64,000 nt of DNA from Brevibacillus panacihumi W25 (lineage in GTDB: Bacteria; Bacillota; Bacilli; Brevibacillales; Brevibacillaceae), in the NCBI RefSeq assembly GCF_000503775.1, contig NZ_KI629782.1:930001-994000 (forward strand). The letters are read 5' to 3'. A program made the translations under genes and the position numbers. This document shows positions 20,561-29,856 of the stretch, one piece after another. The number at the start of each line of letters is the position of its first letter. The first letter of the stretch is position 1. The notes under the pieces are model-generated. The model was given only the letters and a program-made list of their open reading frames with translations. It was not told where the DNA came from and made no database searches.

Positions 20561-21829
20561 CTATAGAAATTGGTTGTTCTCTACCTGCTGTATCCATTTC
20601 GTATAGCTTTCCAGATAGGAGAGAATCCCCGCCTGAACCTGCCAGGCATATTGCTCGGCACTTTGCGTTTTTTGGCCCGTGGAAGCCTCCGCCATTTTAT
20701 CACGCGCTGTGACTGCCTGATTCAGGCCGTTCACCATTTGTTGAAAATGAGGCTGCCATTCCGCAGGTAAAGCGCTCACCTTGCCCGACTCAAGGAACTT
20801 CCGATGCGTCTCCTTGATTTTCGCCACTTCTCCAGAGGCAGGCTGAGCTGTGATCACCAGGCCGGAGTTAGCAGACAGGGCTTCCACCAGTTCACGCCCT
20901 TTGGAGAAGAACATCGGCAGGTCGAGATGATTCCCTGCGTCAGTCGACTGGCCCATTTGAACCGCTCCATGAAAAGCAGGGAAGCTGAACTCTTTTACAT
21001 ACACCTCAATGCCCTTGTCCTTGATATTGCTGGCAAAGCCGAGCGCAGCTTCCCGATTGGTGGCGGCTGCGGCAAACATGTATTGCTTGGACGAGTCGTT
21101 GTACAGCAGATGCGAGAGACCATTTTGGGTCAAAGGAGCCGCCGCTGCCTCTGCAGATGTGTCTGCTTGAAAAACACCTGCCTGCGCGACGAACATTTTC
21201 AGTTCAGGAAGCTGCAGCGACACGGATTGAGAGGCATCTGCAGAAGCAGTCGGCGCCGTGCTTGCGTCCGCTTCTTGCGGGAGTGGCGTCCCAGCAGTAG
21301 GTGTCTTCTGTTCTCCCTGGTCCGCGGATTGTGCTGTCAGCGTCTGCACCGTATCGGACAAAACCGACCGGTAGGAAGTCTTGAACTGCTCTTGGGAAAA
21401 AATCGTCAGCACCATAATGCCAAAGATGAGACCGACTGCCACAGCGCCACCCGTCGTCAGAAAGATGCGGACAAATGCTTTCTTCGGCCAGATGGCTTCG
21501 ATGCGCTGCCCTCTCCTTTTGCCGCCGCTATAATCGAGTTCTCCGTAATCCGGCTGGTTATCTTCATCCCGTTCAGGGTCACTTTCTGGCTGCGCCGCTC
21601 TTTCCACGGCAGCAGTACCGCGAATTTCGATCATCCTGTCCCATGCGTCTTCGCGCTTTGACATCTTGGCTAATTCTGCCGCAGACAAGGCAGGTCCCTG
21701 AATTTGCTTGCGGCCAGACGAAGGTTGTTTTTCTTCGACTGGTTTTGCTGATCCCTTAGACGGTGTATCCCAGTTTTGCCCGTTCACTTTTACTCTGAAT
21801 TTGTTTGTTTGACTTCCGCTCAACGTCAT
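20561..21829 (-). CDS. spoIIB: SpoIIB-like SPOR-domain membrane protein
   Basis: This protein of about 422 residues has a long charged cytosolic part (1-115) and a membrane helix (about 125-148, TTGGAVAVGLIFGIMVLTIF). A Thr/Ala/Gln-rich linker follows, then a SPOR-like domain (about 210-290) that should bind denuded septal peptidoglycan. In B. subtilis SpoIIB, with the same layout and located just upstream of maf, helps septal thinning and engulfment. Sequence similarity in this family is low, so position carries much of the call. The ATG at 21829 is only 2 nt from GGGAGG; a TTG at 21823 has better spacing and may be the true start. Confidence 0.72.
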   Translation of the reverse strand: MTLSGSQTNKFRVKVNGQNWDTPSKGSAKPVEEKQPSSGRKQIQGPALSAAELAKMSKREDAWDRMIEIRGTAAVERAAQPESDPERDEDNQPDYGELDYSGGKRRGQRIEAIWPKKAFVRIFLTTGGAVAVGLIFGIMVLTIFSQEQFKTSYRSVLSDTVQTLTAQSADQGEQKTPTAGTPLPQEADASTAPTASADASQSVSLQLPELKMFVAQAGVFQADTSAEAAAAPLTQNGLSHLLYNDSSKQYMFAAAATNREAALGFASNIKDKGIEVYVKEFSFPAFHGAVQMGQSTDAGNHLDLPMFFSKGRELVEALSANSGLVITAQPASGEVAKIKETHRKFLESGKVSALPAEWQPHFQQMVNGLNQAVTARDKMAEASTGQKTQSAEQYAWQVQAGILSYLESYTKWIQQVENNQFL

Positions 21830-21894
21830 GCCCTCCCAGCTACAGGCTCTTTGTACCAGCATACGCCGCGATGGGACGGGGTATGACAGTTGTC

Positions 21895-22338
21895 TCACCA
21901 GGATGCCGCTCCGGCGCTAAGCCAGCAAGCATAACCAGCGAAGAGAAACGGAGCAAAAGGCAGCAGCCGTGGCGCTTTCTTTCGTTTGACCAGGAGTACC
22001 ACGCCTGCGGATAAAAGGGCAAGGAGACTGGCTGCCGTTACAATCCAGACGAAGGCCGCGCCACCCAGTCCGTACGCGAGCGTAGCGAACAGTTTGACAT
22101 CCCCCATCCCCAACGCTTCCGGCCATCGCCAGGCCAGTGCCGCAAAGGAAAACAGGACTACACTAGCTACAGGCAATGGATCGAGCCAGGACCAGGGCGG
22201 ACCAAAGAAAAAGCGCATGACAAAAAGAAGGATCACGCACAAGAGCAGCGACCAATTTGGGATTCGCCTCTCCTGCAAATCCGTCCACGTCACAAATAAG
22301 CATAAGACGAACAGTACGCACCGTGTGATGATTTCCAT
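21895..22338 (-). CDS. Short A24 prepilin peptidase at the comC position
   Basis: This 147-residue polytopic protein has the two aspartate motifs of type IV prepilin peptidases: WTDLQERRIPN near residues 18-28 and GMGDVKLF near 75-82. It therefore corresponds to the protease half only. The N-terminal methyltransferase domain with its zinc cysteines, present in B. subtilis ComC (248 residues), is absent, as in CpaA/TadV-type enzymes. The position just upstream of spoIIB is that of comC. It could process competence pseudopilins or a Tad-type pilin. The ATG at 22338 lies behind GGGAG. Confidence 0.82.
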   Translation of the reverse strand: MEIITRCVLFVLCLFVTWTDLQERRIPNWSLLLCVILLFVMRFFFGPPWSWLDPLPVASVVLFSFAALAWRWPEALGMGDVKLFATLAYGLGGAAFVWIVTAASLLALLSAGVVLLVKRKKAPRLLPFAPFLFAGYACWLSAGAASW

Positions 22339-22411
22339 CGAAACTGCTCCCACTACGTTCCTCCATTCCCCCGTTTGTTGTGCCTGCAAGTATGCCGCAT
22401 GTCACTGGAAC

Positions 22412-22450
22412 AAAAAAAGCCGCCCGGCACCTTGCATTGTGCCGGACAGC
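22412..22450 (-). terminator. Terminator after fabH
   Basis: CCGGCAC/GTGCCGG stem extended by GC-rich pairs and followed on the minus strand by TTTTTTT. It begins 9 nt after the fabH stop. Confidence 0.88.
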
Positions 22451-22458
22451 GTCCCTCC

Positions 22459-23466
22459 CTATTGCTTCGGATTCCAAGTGAGCAGCATGCCGGCCTGGAC
22501 GAGTCCGCCGCCAAATCCGTAGAGAAGGAGCGTATCGCCTGCTTTGACCTTCCCCTGCAAGATCCCTTCCTCCCATGACAAGGGAATCGTGGCAGCCGAT
22601 GTATTGCCGTAATACGCCATGCTGGTGAGAGTTTTTTCGAGCGGGAACCCGCTTTTCTCGCAAATGGATTCGATCATCCGCAAATTGGCACAGTGCGGAA
22701 TAAACCAATCCACTTGATCAAGCGACATCCTGGCCCGTTTTACGACCTCATTCATGCCTTCAGGAACAGTCGTCACCGCCCAGCGATAGACTTCCCTGCC
22801 GTTCTGCACAATGCATCCGTCTCCAGAGAGCGGCTTCCCGTGCATCTTCTTGGACAGTCCGGAGCGGTACAGGTGAATCCCGCCTTCCCCTTTTGCCGTG
22901 GTATAAGACGAATGGAAGCTGGTCTGCTCTTCGTCTCTTTCTACCAGAACAGCTCCCGCGCCGTCACCGAAGAGGACACAAGTGGTCCTATCTGTATAAT
23001 CCGTCACTTTGGACAGGGTTTCTGTCGCTACGACGAGCACCTTTTGATGCAAGCCAGCACTTACAAGGCCATTGGCTACATGTAGCCCGTAGGCAAAGCC
23101 TGCACATGTCGCACCCAGATCCAAAGCCCCCGCCTGCGCCATGCCAAAATGAGCCTGAATCTGGCTGGCTACGCTGGGGAACGGATAATCCGGCGTCGAG
23201 GTGGCGACCAGGACCATGTCTACATCATGCAGTGTTTTCTGGTAGCGCTTCGCCAGGTTGCTGACCGCTTCTATGGCGAGATGGCTGGAGAACTGATCAG
23301 GCGAGGCGATTCGTCGTTCATGCATGCCTGTTCTTTGGACAATCCACTCGTCGGATGTATCTACGATTTTCTCCAAATCTTCATTGCTCAGTACGCGTTC
23401 GGGCACATAGGTGCCAATGGCGGTGACACGCGCCTTTGAATTCGTGGTCAACGTTGGTGATTTCAT
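22459..23466 (-). CDS. fabH: Beta-ketoacyl-ACP synthase III
   Basis: This 335-residue KAS III starts fatty acid synthesis by condensing acyl-CoA with malonyl-ACP. The catalytic triad is visible: Cys121 in LGATCAGFAYG, His in PHCANLRM and Asn in YYGNTSAATI. It also has the GxGxG-like C-terminal GFGGGL. The ATG at 23466 is preceded by GGAG; the frame runs open to 23490. It is monocistronic between two terminators and has a FapR-like operator (23519-23535) at its promoter, as expected for a fatty-acid initiation gene. Possibly a second, branched-chain-preferring copy like B. subtilis FabHB; that cannot be decided here. Confidence 0.95.
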   Translation of the reverse strand: MKSPTLTTNSKARVTAIGTYVPERVLSNEDLEKIVDTSDEWIVQRTGMHERRIASPDQFSSHLAIEAVSNLAKRYQKTLHDVDMVLVATSTPDYPFPSVASQIQAHFGMAQAGALDLGATCAGFAYGLHVANGLVSAGLHQKVLVVATETLSKVTDYTDRTTCVLFGDGAGAVLVERDEEQTSFHSSYTTAKGEGGIHLYRSGLSKKMHGKPLSGDGCIVQNGREVYRWAVTTVPEGMNEVVKRARMSLDQVDWFIPHCANLRMIESICEKSGFPLEKTLTSMAYYGNTSAATIPLSWEEGILQGKVKAGDTLLLYGFGGGLVQAGMLLTWNPKQ

Positions 23467-23502
23467 TGCCAACACTCCAATCGCTATCAATTTGATAACC
23501 TC

Positions 23503-23535
23503 ATTATAACACCAGGTATTAGTATCTAGTACTAA
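23503..23535 (-). promoter_or_regulatory. fabH promoter with FapR-like operator
   Basis: On the minus strand the 17-mer TTAGTACTAGATACTAA (23519-23535) differs from the FapR box of B. subtilis, TTAGTACCTGATACTAA, at two positions in the centre and keeps both arms intact. It is followed after 10 nt by a TG-extended -10 (TGTTATAAT, 23503-23508 for TATAAT). FapR represses lipid synthesis genes until malonyl-CoA rises. Confidence 0.8.
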
Positions 23536-23544
23536 AAATTAAAT

Positions 23545-23618
23545 AAAAGAATGCCCTTCTCGCCTGTGGGCATAGACTCTTGTCAACAAGTGGTCTTGCT
23601 CACCGAGGAGAAGGGCCT
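23545..23618 (-). terminator. Terminator after murC
   Basis: GCCCTTCTC (23608-23616) and GAGAAGGGC (23553-23561) form a 9-bp outer stem closing a long loop with minor inner hairpins. It is followed on the minus strand by ATTCTTTTATTT. It lies 12 nt after the murC stop. Confidence 0.65.
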
Positions 23619-23627
23619 CTTCTCGAT

Positions 23628-25019
23628 TTATTTTCCTAACTTTTCGGCCAGCCAATAAGCCGACTTCCAAATATCTCCCGCGCCCATCGTAATGACCAAA
23701 TCACCAGGCTGAATCTCCTGATAGAGACGCTCCTGCACCTGCTCCTTGGTCGGGATGTATTGGGCACGAGGATGACTGTTGGTGCGGATCTTCTGAACGA
23801 GGACTTCTGAGGAAACCCCCTCGATCCGCTCTTCCCCTGCTGGAGAATAAATATCGGTGATGATCACCTCATCCGCCTCACTGAAGGCTCGACTAAACTC
23901 ATCCATCAGGAAAAAAGTACGGGTATATCGCTGCGGCTGGAACACGGCAATCACTCGCTTGCCGGACGCCTTCGCTCCACGCAGCGTCGCAATAATTTCC
24001 GTCGGATGATGGGCATAGTCATCCACTACGAGGATGTCCCGTGCTTCGCCGATAATTTGAAAGCGTCGCTTGGCTCCTCGGAAAGTGGTCAGTGCTGCGG
24101 CAATCTGTTCAAAGGGCAAGCCAATATCGAGGCAGACGATGATCGCTGCCAGCGCATTCGAGATATTGTGTTTCCCTGGTACATGCAAAGACAGCTCACC
24201 CAACAGGAGATCGCGATGATAGACGAGGCATTTTGCCCGCCGATCTCCGCATTCGATCTCGCTCGCTCGATACGTCGCTTCCTGGGCGTACGGCTCATGG
24301 ATGGCGTATGTGATGACAGTCTGTGCAACGGAGGGAAGCACTTCTCTCACATGCGCGTCATCAATGCATAGTACAGCTTTTCCCCCGGGGTTGAGATGAC
24401 CGAGGAATTCGACATAGGCACGTTTCAAATTATTAAAGTCGCCATCGAAATGCTCCAGATGATCAGGCTCTATACTTGTTACGATCTCGTAGTAGGGACG
24501 ATATTCCAAAAAAGAACCGTCGCTTTCATCCGCCTCTGCCACCACGTATGGACTGGAACCCGCCTTTGCATTGGTCCCGGCATTCACGAGTTCTCCGCCA
24601 ATAATAAACGTCGGATCTACGCCGCATTCTTCTAGGACATGAGCGATCATGGAAGTGGTCGTAGTCTTTCCGTGCGCCCCTGCCACGGCGATCCCTGTAC
24701 GCTCATTCAAGATTTTGGCAAGCATCTGGGAGCGGTGCAAAACCGGGATTCCCTGCTCTGCTGCCGCAACCACCTCTGGATTATCTTTGGGAATACTGGT
24801 GGAGTAAACGATCGTGTCTGCTCCTTCGATGTGGGATGCGCAATGGCCGATGTGTACAATTGCCCCTCTTGCTTCCAGCTTCTTCGCCAAATCATTCAAT
24901 GCGACATCCGAGCCGGTCACCTTAACCCCTTGGTCAATCAAGACACGAGCAATTGCACTCATTCCATAACCGCCTATACCCACAAAGTGGACGTGTTGTG
25001 CCTGATCCACCCTATTCAC
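23628..25019 (-). CDS. murC: UDP-N-acetylmuramate--L-alanine ligase
   Basis: This 463-residue Mur ligase adds the first amino acid of the peptidoglycan stem. It has an N-terminal UDP-binding domain ([15 protein letters not shown]), ATP-binding P-loop [13 protein letters not shown] near residue 117, the central EADESDGSF motif and the C-terminal domain with [10 protein letters not shown]. Its start overlaps the folC stop by 8 nt, so the two are translationally coupled. In B. subtilis murC is elsewhere, so its place here is a local rearrangement. Confidence 0.97.
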   Translation of the reverse strand: MNRVDQAQHVHFVGIGGYGMSAIARVLIDQGVKVTGSDVALNDLAKKLEARGAIVHIGHCASHIEGADTIVYSTSIPKDNPEVVAAAEQGIPVLHRSQMLAKILNERTGIAVAGAHGKTTTTSMIAHVLEECGVDPTFIIGGELVNAGTNAKAGSSPYVVAEADESDGSFLEYRPYYEIVTSIEPDHLEHFDGDFNNLKRAYVEFLGHLNPGGKAVLCIDDAHVREVLPSVAQTVITYAIHEPYAQEATYRASEIECGDRRAKCLVYHRDLLLGELSLHVPGKHNISNALAAIIVCLDIGLPFEQIAAALTTFRGAKRRFQIIGEARDILVVDDYAHHPTEIIATLRGAKASGKRVIAVFQPQRYTRTFFLMDEFSRAFSEADEVIITDIYSPAGEERIEGVSSEVLVQKIRTNSHPRAQYIPTKEQVQERLYQEIQPGDLVITMGAGDIWKSAYWLAEKLGK

Positions 25020-26382
25020 CTGCCTCTTCTACTGTAGTGGGAAAGAATGCGCGCACTTGGGCGATGAAGTAGAGCGAACCGCAGATGACCAGCCAGTCAT
25101 CCGCCTTCGCTGATTGCTTATCTTTCATCCAATCTTTCAGAAAAGCACGCCAGTCTGGGACAGTGTCCAGGAGCGTTTCCTCCCATCCTCCGTCGCGAAA
25201 CGCTTGATACAAGGTTTGGGCATCTGCAGCCCGTGGATAATCAAAGGTTGTCACGTGAAGTGATTCTACCCGGTCCATCATCTCTGTCAGCGCTGACGCC
25301 ATCTCCATTAAGGGTTTGTCACCCAGTCCAGCAAACAGCATTTGCAGACGCGCCTCTCCTGGCATTAACTTCTTCAGACTGCCCGTGAGCGCTTCTATTC
25401 CCTCTCGGTTGTGCGCTCCATCCAGAACCACCAACGGCCTGGAGGAGACGACTTCTAGACGTCCAGGCCAGCGCGTTTGTTGCAAACCGCGCAAGATTTC
25501 TTCCTCCTCCAGGATATAGGAGAAGTAGTTTCGCAGCACGTCGATCGTCATCAAAGCGACAGCCGCATTATCGACCTGGTGCGGTCCGTTCATCGTCAAC
25601 CGGTAGCTGCTTTCATGGCGGCGGTGAATACTTTTGTAGCGAAACCGTTGTTCGCCCAGCTGCTCCTCCAGTTGTGCAGCTTCAAATTCTTTGTCGATCT
25701 GGTACACGGTACTGCGGGTCTCTTTCGCTTTTTTCGTGATGACGGCAAGCGCTTCTGGATTGCGCTCGCCTGTCACGACCGGAACGCCAGGCTTGATGAT
25801 GCCTGCCTTTTCCCAGGCAATCTCCGGCAGGCTTTGTCCCAGCACTTGCGTATGATCCATCCCGATGTTCGTGATGACCGAGACGATCGGCAGGACGACG
25901 TTGGTAGAATCCAAGCGTCCGCCCAGCCCCGTCTCCCATACTACAACAGCCGGTCTCACCACTCTTGCGAAGTAGAGAATCGCGATTAGCGTAACCACCT
26001 CAAACTCGGTGGGAGAGCCGTATTCCGTTTCTTGTTCGCATCGATCCACCAGCGTTTTGATCTCGTTGATCAACGCAAGCAGATCGTCTTGAGGAATCAT
26101 ATTGCCGTTGTAGCGAATACGTTCCCGAAAATCAATCAGATACGGAGAAGTAAACGTCCCTACACTGTACCCTGCCTCCAACAGCATCTGCGTCAGATAT
26201 GCGCAGGTCGAACCTTTGCCGTTGGTCCCCGCTACATGGATAAACGGCAGTCTGCGCTCCGGATGATCCAGCTCTTCCAGGACCCAGTTCATTCGCTCCA
26301 GACCCGGTCTCGCCCCGAATCTCAAGAGTCCGTGCAGCCAGTCGAGCCCTTGCTCGTATTTCGTAAATTGTTCTGAACTCAT
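25012..26382 (-). CDS. folC: Folylpolyglutamate synthase / dihydrofolate synthase
   Basis: This enzyme of about 456 residues is in the Mur-ligase superfamily and adds glutamate to folates. Signatures are [15 protein letters not shown] (P-loop), [22 protein letters not shown] and GAHNREG. The frame is open to 26403, but the ATG at 26382 sits 9 nt behind GGAG and is preferred. Gene order valS-folC agrees with B. subtilis. It overlaps murC by 8 nt. Confidence 0.96.
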   Translation of the reverse strand: MSSEQFTKYEQGLDWLHGLLRFGARPGLERMNWVLEELDHPERRLPFIHVAGTNGKGSTCAYLTQMLLEAGYSVGTFTSPYLIDFRERIRYNGNMIPQDDLLALINEIKTLVDRCEQETEYGSPTEFEVVTLIAILYFARVVRPAVVVWETGLGGRLDSTNVVLPIVSVITNIGMDHTQVLGQSLPEIAWEKAGIIKPGVPVVTGERNPEALAVITKKAKETRSTVYQIDKEFEAAQLEEQLGEQRFRYKSIHRRHESSYRLTMNGPHQVDNAAVALMTIDVLRNYFSYILEEEEILRGLQQTRWPGRLEVVSSRPLVVLDGAHNREGIEALTGSLKKLMPGEARLQMLFAGLGDKPLMEMASALTEMMDRVESLHVTTFDYPRAADAQTLYQAFRDGGWEETLLDTVPDWRAFLKDWMKDKQSAKADDWLVICGSLYFIAQVRAFFPTTVEEAGE

Positions 26383-26424
26383 ACCGCTATGCTCCATTCT
26401 CAAATTATGCGATGATACGGCGAA

Positions 26425-29097
26425 TCATGCGCCCTTCAATTCGGCCAGTCGGGCAATTACTTTATCCCGCTTTTCCATGTAGTCGGCCATCTTCGCTTTT
26501 TCCTCTGCGACGACTTTTTCCGGTGCTTTGGCCATGAAGCCGGCGTTGTTCAATTTCTTTTCGATCCGCTCTACCTCATTGTTCAAGGTAGCCAGTTCTT
26601 TTTCCAGACGAGCCAGCTCCTGCTCCAAATCGATCAATCCTGCGAGCGGGAGGTACAGCTCGGCACCAGTCATGACGGCAGACATCGCTTTGTCAGGAGT
26701 GCTCAGCTCCATGCTGATCAAAAGACGCTCCGGATTGCAGAAACGCGTGATGTATTCTTCCGAGCGGCTCAGTCTTTCAAAAGAAAGGGCATCGCTTGGC
26801 TTGATCAGGAGTTCGATTTTCTTGGACATCGGTACGTTTACTTCAGCGCGGATATTGCGTACGTTGCGAATGACTTCGACGAGCAGATTCATCTCCGCCT
26901 CTGCATCGGCAAAGATCCACTCTTCCTTGACGGTCGGCCATGCTGCTACGGTGATGCTCTTCCCTTCATGCGGCAAAGCCTGCCAGATCTCTTCGGTCAT
27001 GAACGGCATGAACGGATGCAAGAGACGCAAGGTCTGGTCAAGGACGGTCACAAGCACCGATTGCGTGGTTTTCTTCGCTGCCTCGTCCGTGCCGTACAGC
27101 GGCAGTTTGGCCATCTCGATATACCAGTCGCACAGATCATCCCAGATGAAGTTGTAGAGAATCCGTCCTACTTCGCCGAATTCAAAGCTGTCGGACAATC
27201 GGGTCACATCGGCAATTGTCGCTTGCAGACGGGAAAGAATCCATTTGTCTGGTGTAGAAAGCTCTCCACTGAGGTCGATGTCCTCATAGCGGAAGCCTGC
27301 AAGGTTCATCAGGGCGAAGCGGGAAGCGTTCCAGATTTTATTGGCAAAGTTGCGGTTGGACTCTACTTTTTCCCAGTAGAAGCGCTGGTCATTCCCCGGA
27401 GAGTTCCCCGTAGCCAGTGTAAAGCGCAGGGCATCCGCACCGTATTTCTCAATCACATCCATCGGATCGACGCCATTGCCGAGCGACTTGGACATCTTGC
27501 GTCCCTCGGAATCGCGGATAATGCCGTGGATCAAAACGTGTTCGAACGGATTTTGACCGGTAAATTCCAGTCCGTTGAAAATCATCCGGGCTACCCAGAA
27601 GAAGATGATGTCGTATCCGGTAACAAGCACATTAGTCGGATAGAAGTACTTCAGATCCTCTGTCTCTTCCGGCCATCCAAGGGTTGCAAACGGCCACAAG
27701 CCCGAAGAGAACCAGGTATCCAAAACGTCGTTATCTTGTTCCAGCTTGTGGCTGTGGCAGCTCGGGCACTCCGATACGTCTTCACGGGATACGATGGTTT
27801 CCCCGCAATCCGAGCAGTACCAGGCAGGAATCCGGTGGCCCCACCAGAGCTGACGGGAAATGCACCAGTCGCGAATATTTTCGATCCAGCGGAGGTAATT
27901 GTTTTTGAAGCGTTCCGGCACGAACTTGACACTTTCCTCACTCGCTGCGTTGGCGAGGGACTCATCGGCCAAAGGCTGCATCTTGACGAACCATTGGGTG
28001 GACAGATACGGCTCCACGACAGCATCGCTTCGCTCGCTGTGACCTACCTGATGGATATGCTCTTCGACTTTGAACATCACGCCTTGCTCTGTCAGATCCT
28101 TGATGATCTGCTTGCGGCAAGCAAAGCGATCCATTCCTTGATAGATGCCAGCCAGCTCGTTCATTTTGCCCGTCTCATCCATGACGACGATTTGCGGCAA
28201 CTGATGGCGAAGCCCCAGCTCGAAGTCGTTCGGATCGTGAGCAGGCGTAATTTTCACTGCGCCGGAACCGAATTCGGGATCGACATAGTCGTCGGCTACG
28301 ATCGGGATTTCTCTGCCGACGATCGGGAGAATGACCGTTTTGCCGACCAGATGCTTGTAGCGCTCGTCTTCCGGGTGAACCGCTACTGCTGTATCGCCCA
28401 GCATAGTTTCCGGACGCGTGGTGGCTACCTCGATAAATCCGCTGCCGTCCGAGAGCGGATAGCGCATATGGTGCATGGCGCCTTTCACTTCTTTGTAGAT
28501 AACCTCGATGTCAGACAGAGCCGTCCGTGCTGCCGGGTCCCAGTTGATGATCCGATTGGCGCGATAGATCAAGCCCTTTTCATAAAGGCGGACAAATACC
28601 TCGCGCACGGCGCGGGAGAATCCTTCATCCATCGTGAAGCGCTCACGGGAGTAATCCAGAGCGAGACCCACTTTCTCCCATTGCTCGCGAATATGCCCTG
28701 CGTAGACATGCTTCCACTCCCAGACCTTCTCCAGGAATTGTTCCCGGCCCAGATCATAGCGGGAGATACCCTCCTCACGCAGCGTCGCTTCGACACGCGC
28801 TTGCGTAGCAATCCCTGCGTGGTCCATCCCAGGCAGAAACAGAGTACTGTAGCCCTGCATTCTCTTCGTGCGTGTGATGATGTCCTGCAGGGTCGTATCA
28901 AGCGCATGGCCCAGATGCAGTTTTCCGGTCACATTGGGAGGCGGGATCACAATCGTGAATGGTTGTTTTTTGGGATCGCGCTCCGCTTTGAAAAATTCAT
29001 TCTGGATCCAGTATGGATACCACTTGCTCTCTGCAGCCTTGGGGTCATAGTTCTTCGGCAGCAATTGATCGATCTCTTGTGACGGTTGTGTTGACAT
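26425..29097 (-). CDS. valS: Valyl-tRNA synthetase
   Basis: This 890-residue class I synthetase has the HIGH motif in [15 protein letters not shown], the KMSKS motif in [14 protein letters not shown], the editing domain between them, and zinc-finger cysteines (CSDCG, CPSCH). The C-terminal coiled-coil arm ([22 protein letters not shown]) is specific to ValRS. The frame runs open up to 29223 through the T-box region, but the ATG at 29097 with AGGAGG is the start. It is controlled by the upstream T-box and heads the valS-folC-murC operon. Confidence 0.98.
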   Translation of the reverse strand: MSTQPSQEIDQLLPKNYDPKAAESKWYPYWIQNEFFKAERDPKKQPFTIVIPPPNVTGKLHLGHALDTTLQDIITRTKRMQGYSTLFLPGMDHAGIATQARVEATLREEGISRYDLGREQFLEKVWEWKHVYAGHIREQWEKVGLALDYSRERFTMDEGFSRAVREVFVRLYEKGLIYRANRIINWDPAARTALSDIEVIYKEVKGAMHHMRYPLSDGSGFIEVATTRPETMLGDTAVAVHPEDERYKHLVGKTVILPIVGREIPIVADDYVDPEFGSGAVKITPAHDPNDFELGLRHQLPQIVVMDETGKMNELAGIYQGMDRFACRKQIIKDLTEQGVMFKVEEHIHQVGHSERSDAVVEPYLSTQWFVKMQPLADESLANAASEESVKFVPERFKNNYLRWIENIRDWCISRQLWWGHRIPAWYCSDCGETIVSREDVSECPSCHSHKLEQDNDVLDTWFSSGLWPFATLGWPEETEDLKYFYPTNVLVTGYDIIFFWVARMIFNGLEFTGQNPFEHVLIHGIIRDSEGRKMSKSLGNGVDPMDVIEKYGADALRFTLATGNSPGNDQRFYWEKVESNRNFANKIWNASRFALMNLAGFRYEDIDLSGELSTPDKWILSRLQATIADVTRLSDSFEFGEVGRILYNFIWDDLCDWYIEMAKLPLYGTDEAAKKTTQSVLVTVLDQTLRLLHPFMPFMTEEIWQALPHEGKSITVAAWPTVKEEWIFADAEAEMNLLVEVIRNVRNIRAEVNVPMSKKIELLIKPSDALSFERLSRSEEYITRFCNPERLLISMELSTPDKAMSAVMTGAELYLPLAGLIDLEQELARLEKELATLNNEVERIEKKLNNAGFMAKAPEKVVAEEKAKMADYMEKRDKVIARLAELKGA

Positions 29098-29126
29098 CGC
29101 TTTTTCCTCCTCGTTCGTTGAAAAAA

Positions 29127-29395
29127 TAAAAAAACCCTTCATCCAAAGGACGAAAGGATCATTTCGCGGTACCACCTTTGTTAACACGCCAAGCCTTGCA
29201 GACTCGGGTGTTCCCTCAAACAAGATAACGGCTGCGAACCGCTTCCGACTACAATGGTCTCATCGGAACAACTCCTGGGCGACATTCAGCCATTCCCAAC
29301 CTAGAGAATCTCTCAGCTTTGATTCTCCTCTCTGTCAAGGCGTCCTGACCTACTCTTCCCGCTCATCGTTGATGGTATATGGAATTTATTCATCT
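29127..29395 (-). promoter_or_regulatory. T-box riboswitch of valS, GUC specifier
   Basis: On the minus strand a full T-box leader precedes valS. It has AGAGAGG and AGTAGG elements of stem I, and a specifier loop GAATGTC whose codon GUC (29281-29283) calls for valine. The T-box sequence AGGTGGTACCGCG (29165-29177) has UGGU to pair with an ACCA tRNA end. A terminator (29127-29160) ends in seven T. Uncharged tRNA-Val should stabilise the antiterminator and allow valS expression. Confidence 0.95.
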
Positions 29396-29400
29396 CATGT

Positions 29401-29430
29401 ATTATATACAATAGAGTCGTTTTGCGTCAA
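29401..29430 (-). promoter_or_regulatory. valS promoter
   Basis: TTGACG (29425-29430), 18 nt, TATAAT (29401-29406) on the minus strand, immediately before the T-box leader. It abuts the stop of the STAS gene. Confidence 0.8.
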
Positions 29431-29436
29431 ACCCGG

Positions 29437-29751
29437 TTATTCGGCCTTTCCAATAGAGATGCCCAGTGCTTGCGTGAAGCCCAGCACGTGCAAAATATCC
29501 AGGATTTCCTCGCGTACATTTACGATCTCCACTTCTTTGCCCAAAGCCAGCAACTCTTTTGTGGTAAAAAACAGGCTGCCGATGCCGGATGAATCCACAA
29601 AAGAGACATCTTGAAAATCGACTCTGACAGTTTGATTCCGCTCTCCGTATTTCTGAAGCAATTGGCCGACCTGGTCTCCCACTGCCATATCCAATTCTCC
29701 AGTAAAAAATAACGTGGCCTGTCCATTTGTCTCCGTTGCTCGGTAGTCCAT
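29437..29751 (-). CDS. STAS-domain anti-sigma factor antagonist
   Basis: This 104-residue protein consists of a single STAS domain like SpoIIAA and RsbV. The loop VSFVDSSGIGSL carries the serine (54) that would be phosphorylated by a partner kinase and reset by a PP2C phosphatase. In the unphosphorylated state such proteins bind the kinase and free its target. The frame is open to 29841, but the ATG at 29751 behind GGGGGGTG is the start. It is the last gene of the partner-switching module and appears to have its own SigB-type promoter. No sigma factor gene is nearby. Confidence 0.88.
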   Translation of the reverse strand: MDYRATETNGQATLFFTGELDMAVGDQVGQLLQKYGERNQTVRVDFQDVSFVDSSGIGSLFFTTKELLALGKEVEIVNVREEILDILHVLGFTQALGISIGKAE

Positions 29752-29804
29752 GCCCACCCCCCTCTCGGTATCGATACTGTACTTTGTCATTCCACACTGA
29801 TTGA

Positions 29805-29830
29805 TTACCCTGATTTTTGCGTCCATAAAC
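29805..29830 (-). promoter_or_regulatory. Candidate SigB-type promoter of the STAS gene
   Basis: On the minus strand GTTTAT (29825-29830) and GGGTAA (29805-29810) are separated by 14 nt. This matches the general-stress sigma consensus GTTT-N12 to 15-GGGTAA/T. The predicted RNA start is about 45 nt before the STAS ATG. Confidence 0.55.
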
Positions 29831-29856
29831 ATGAAAACCAAAGAATGCCTATCGCC

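Noticed and set aside
26968..29082. 704-codon open frame on the plus strand opposite valS
   Set aside because: It mirrors the valS reading frame in GC-rich sequence, has no ribosome site and shows no family motifs; valS is certain.
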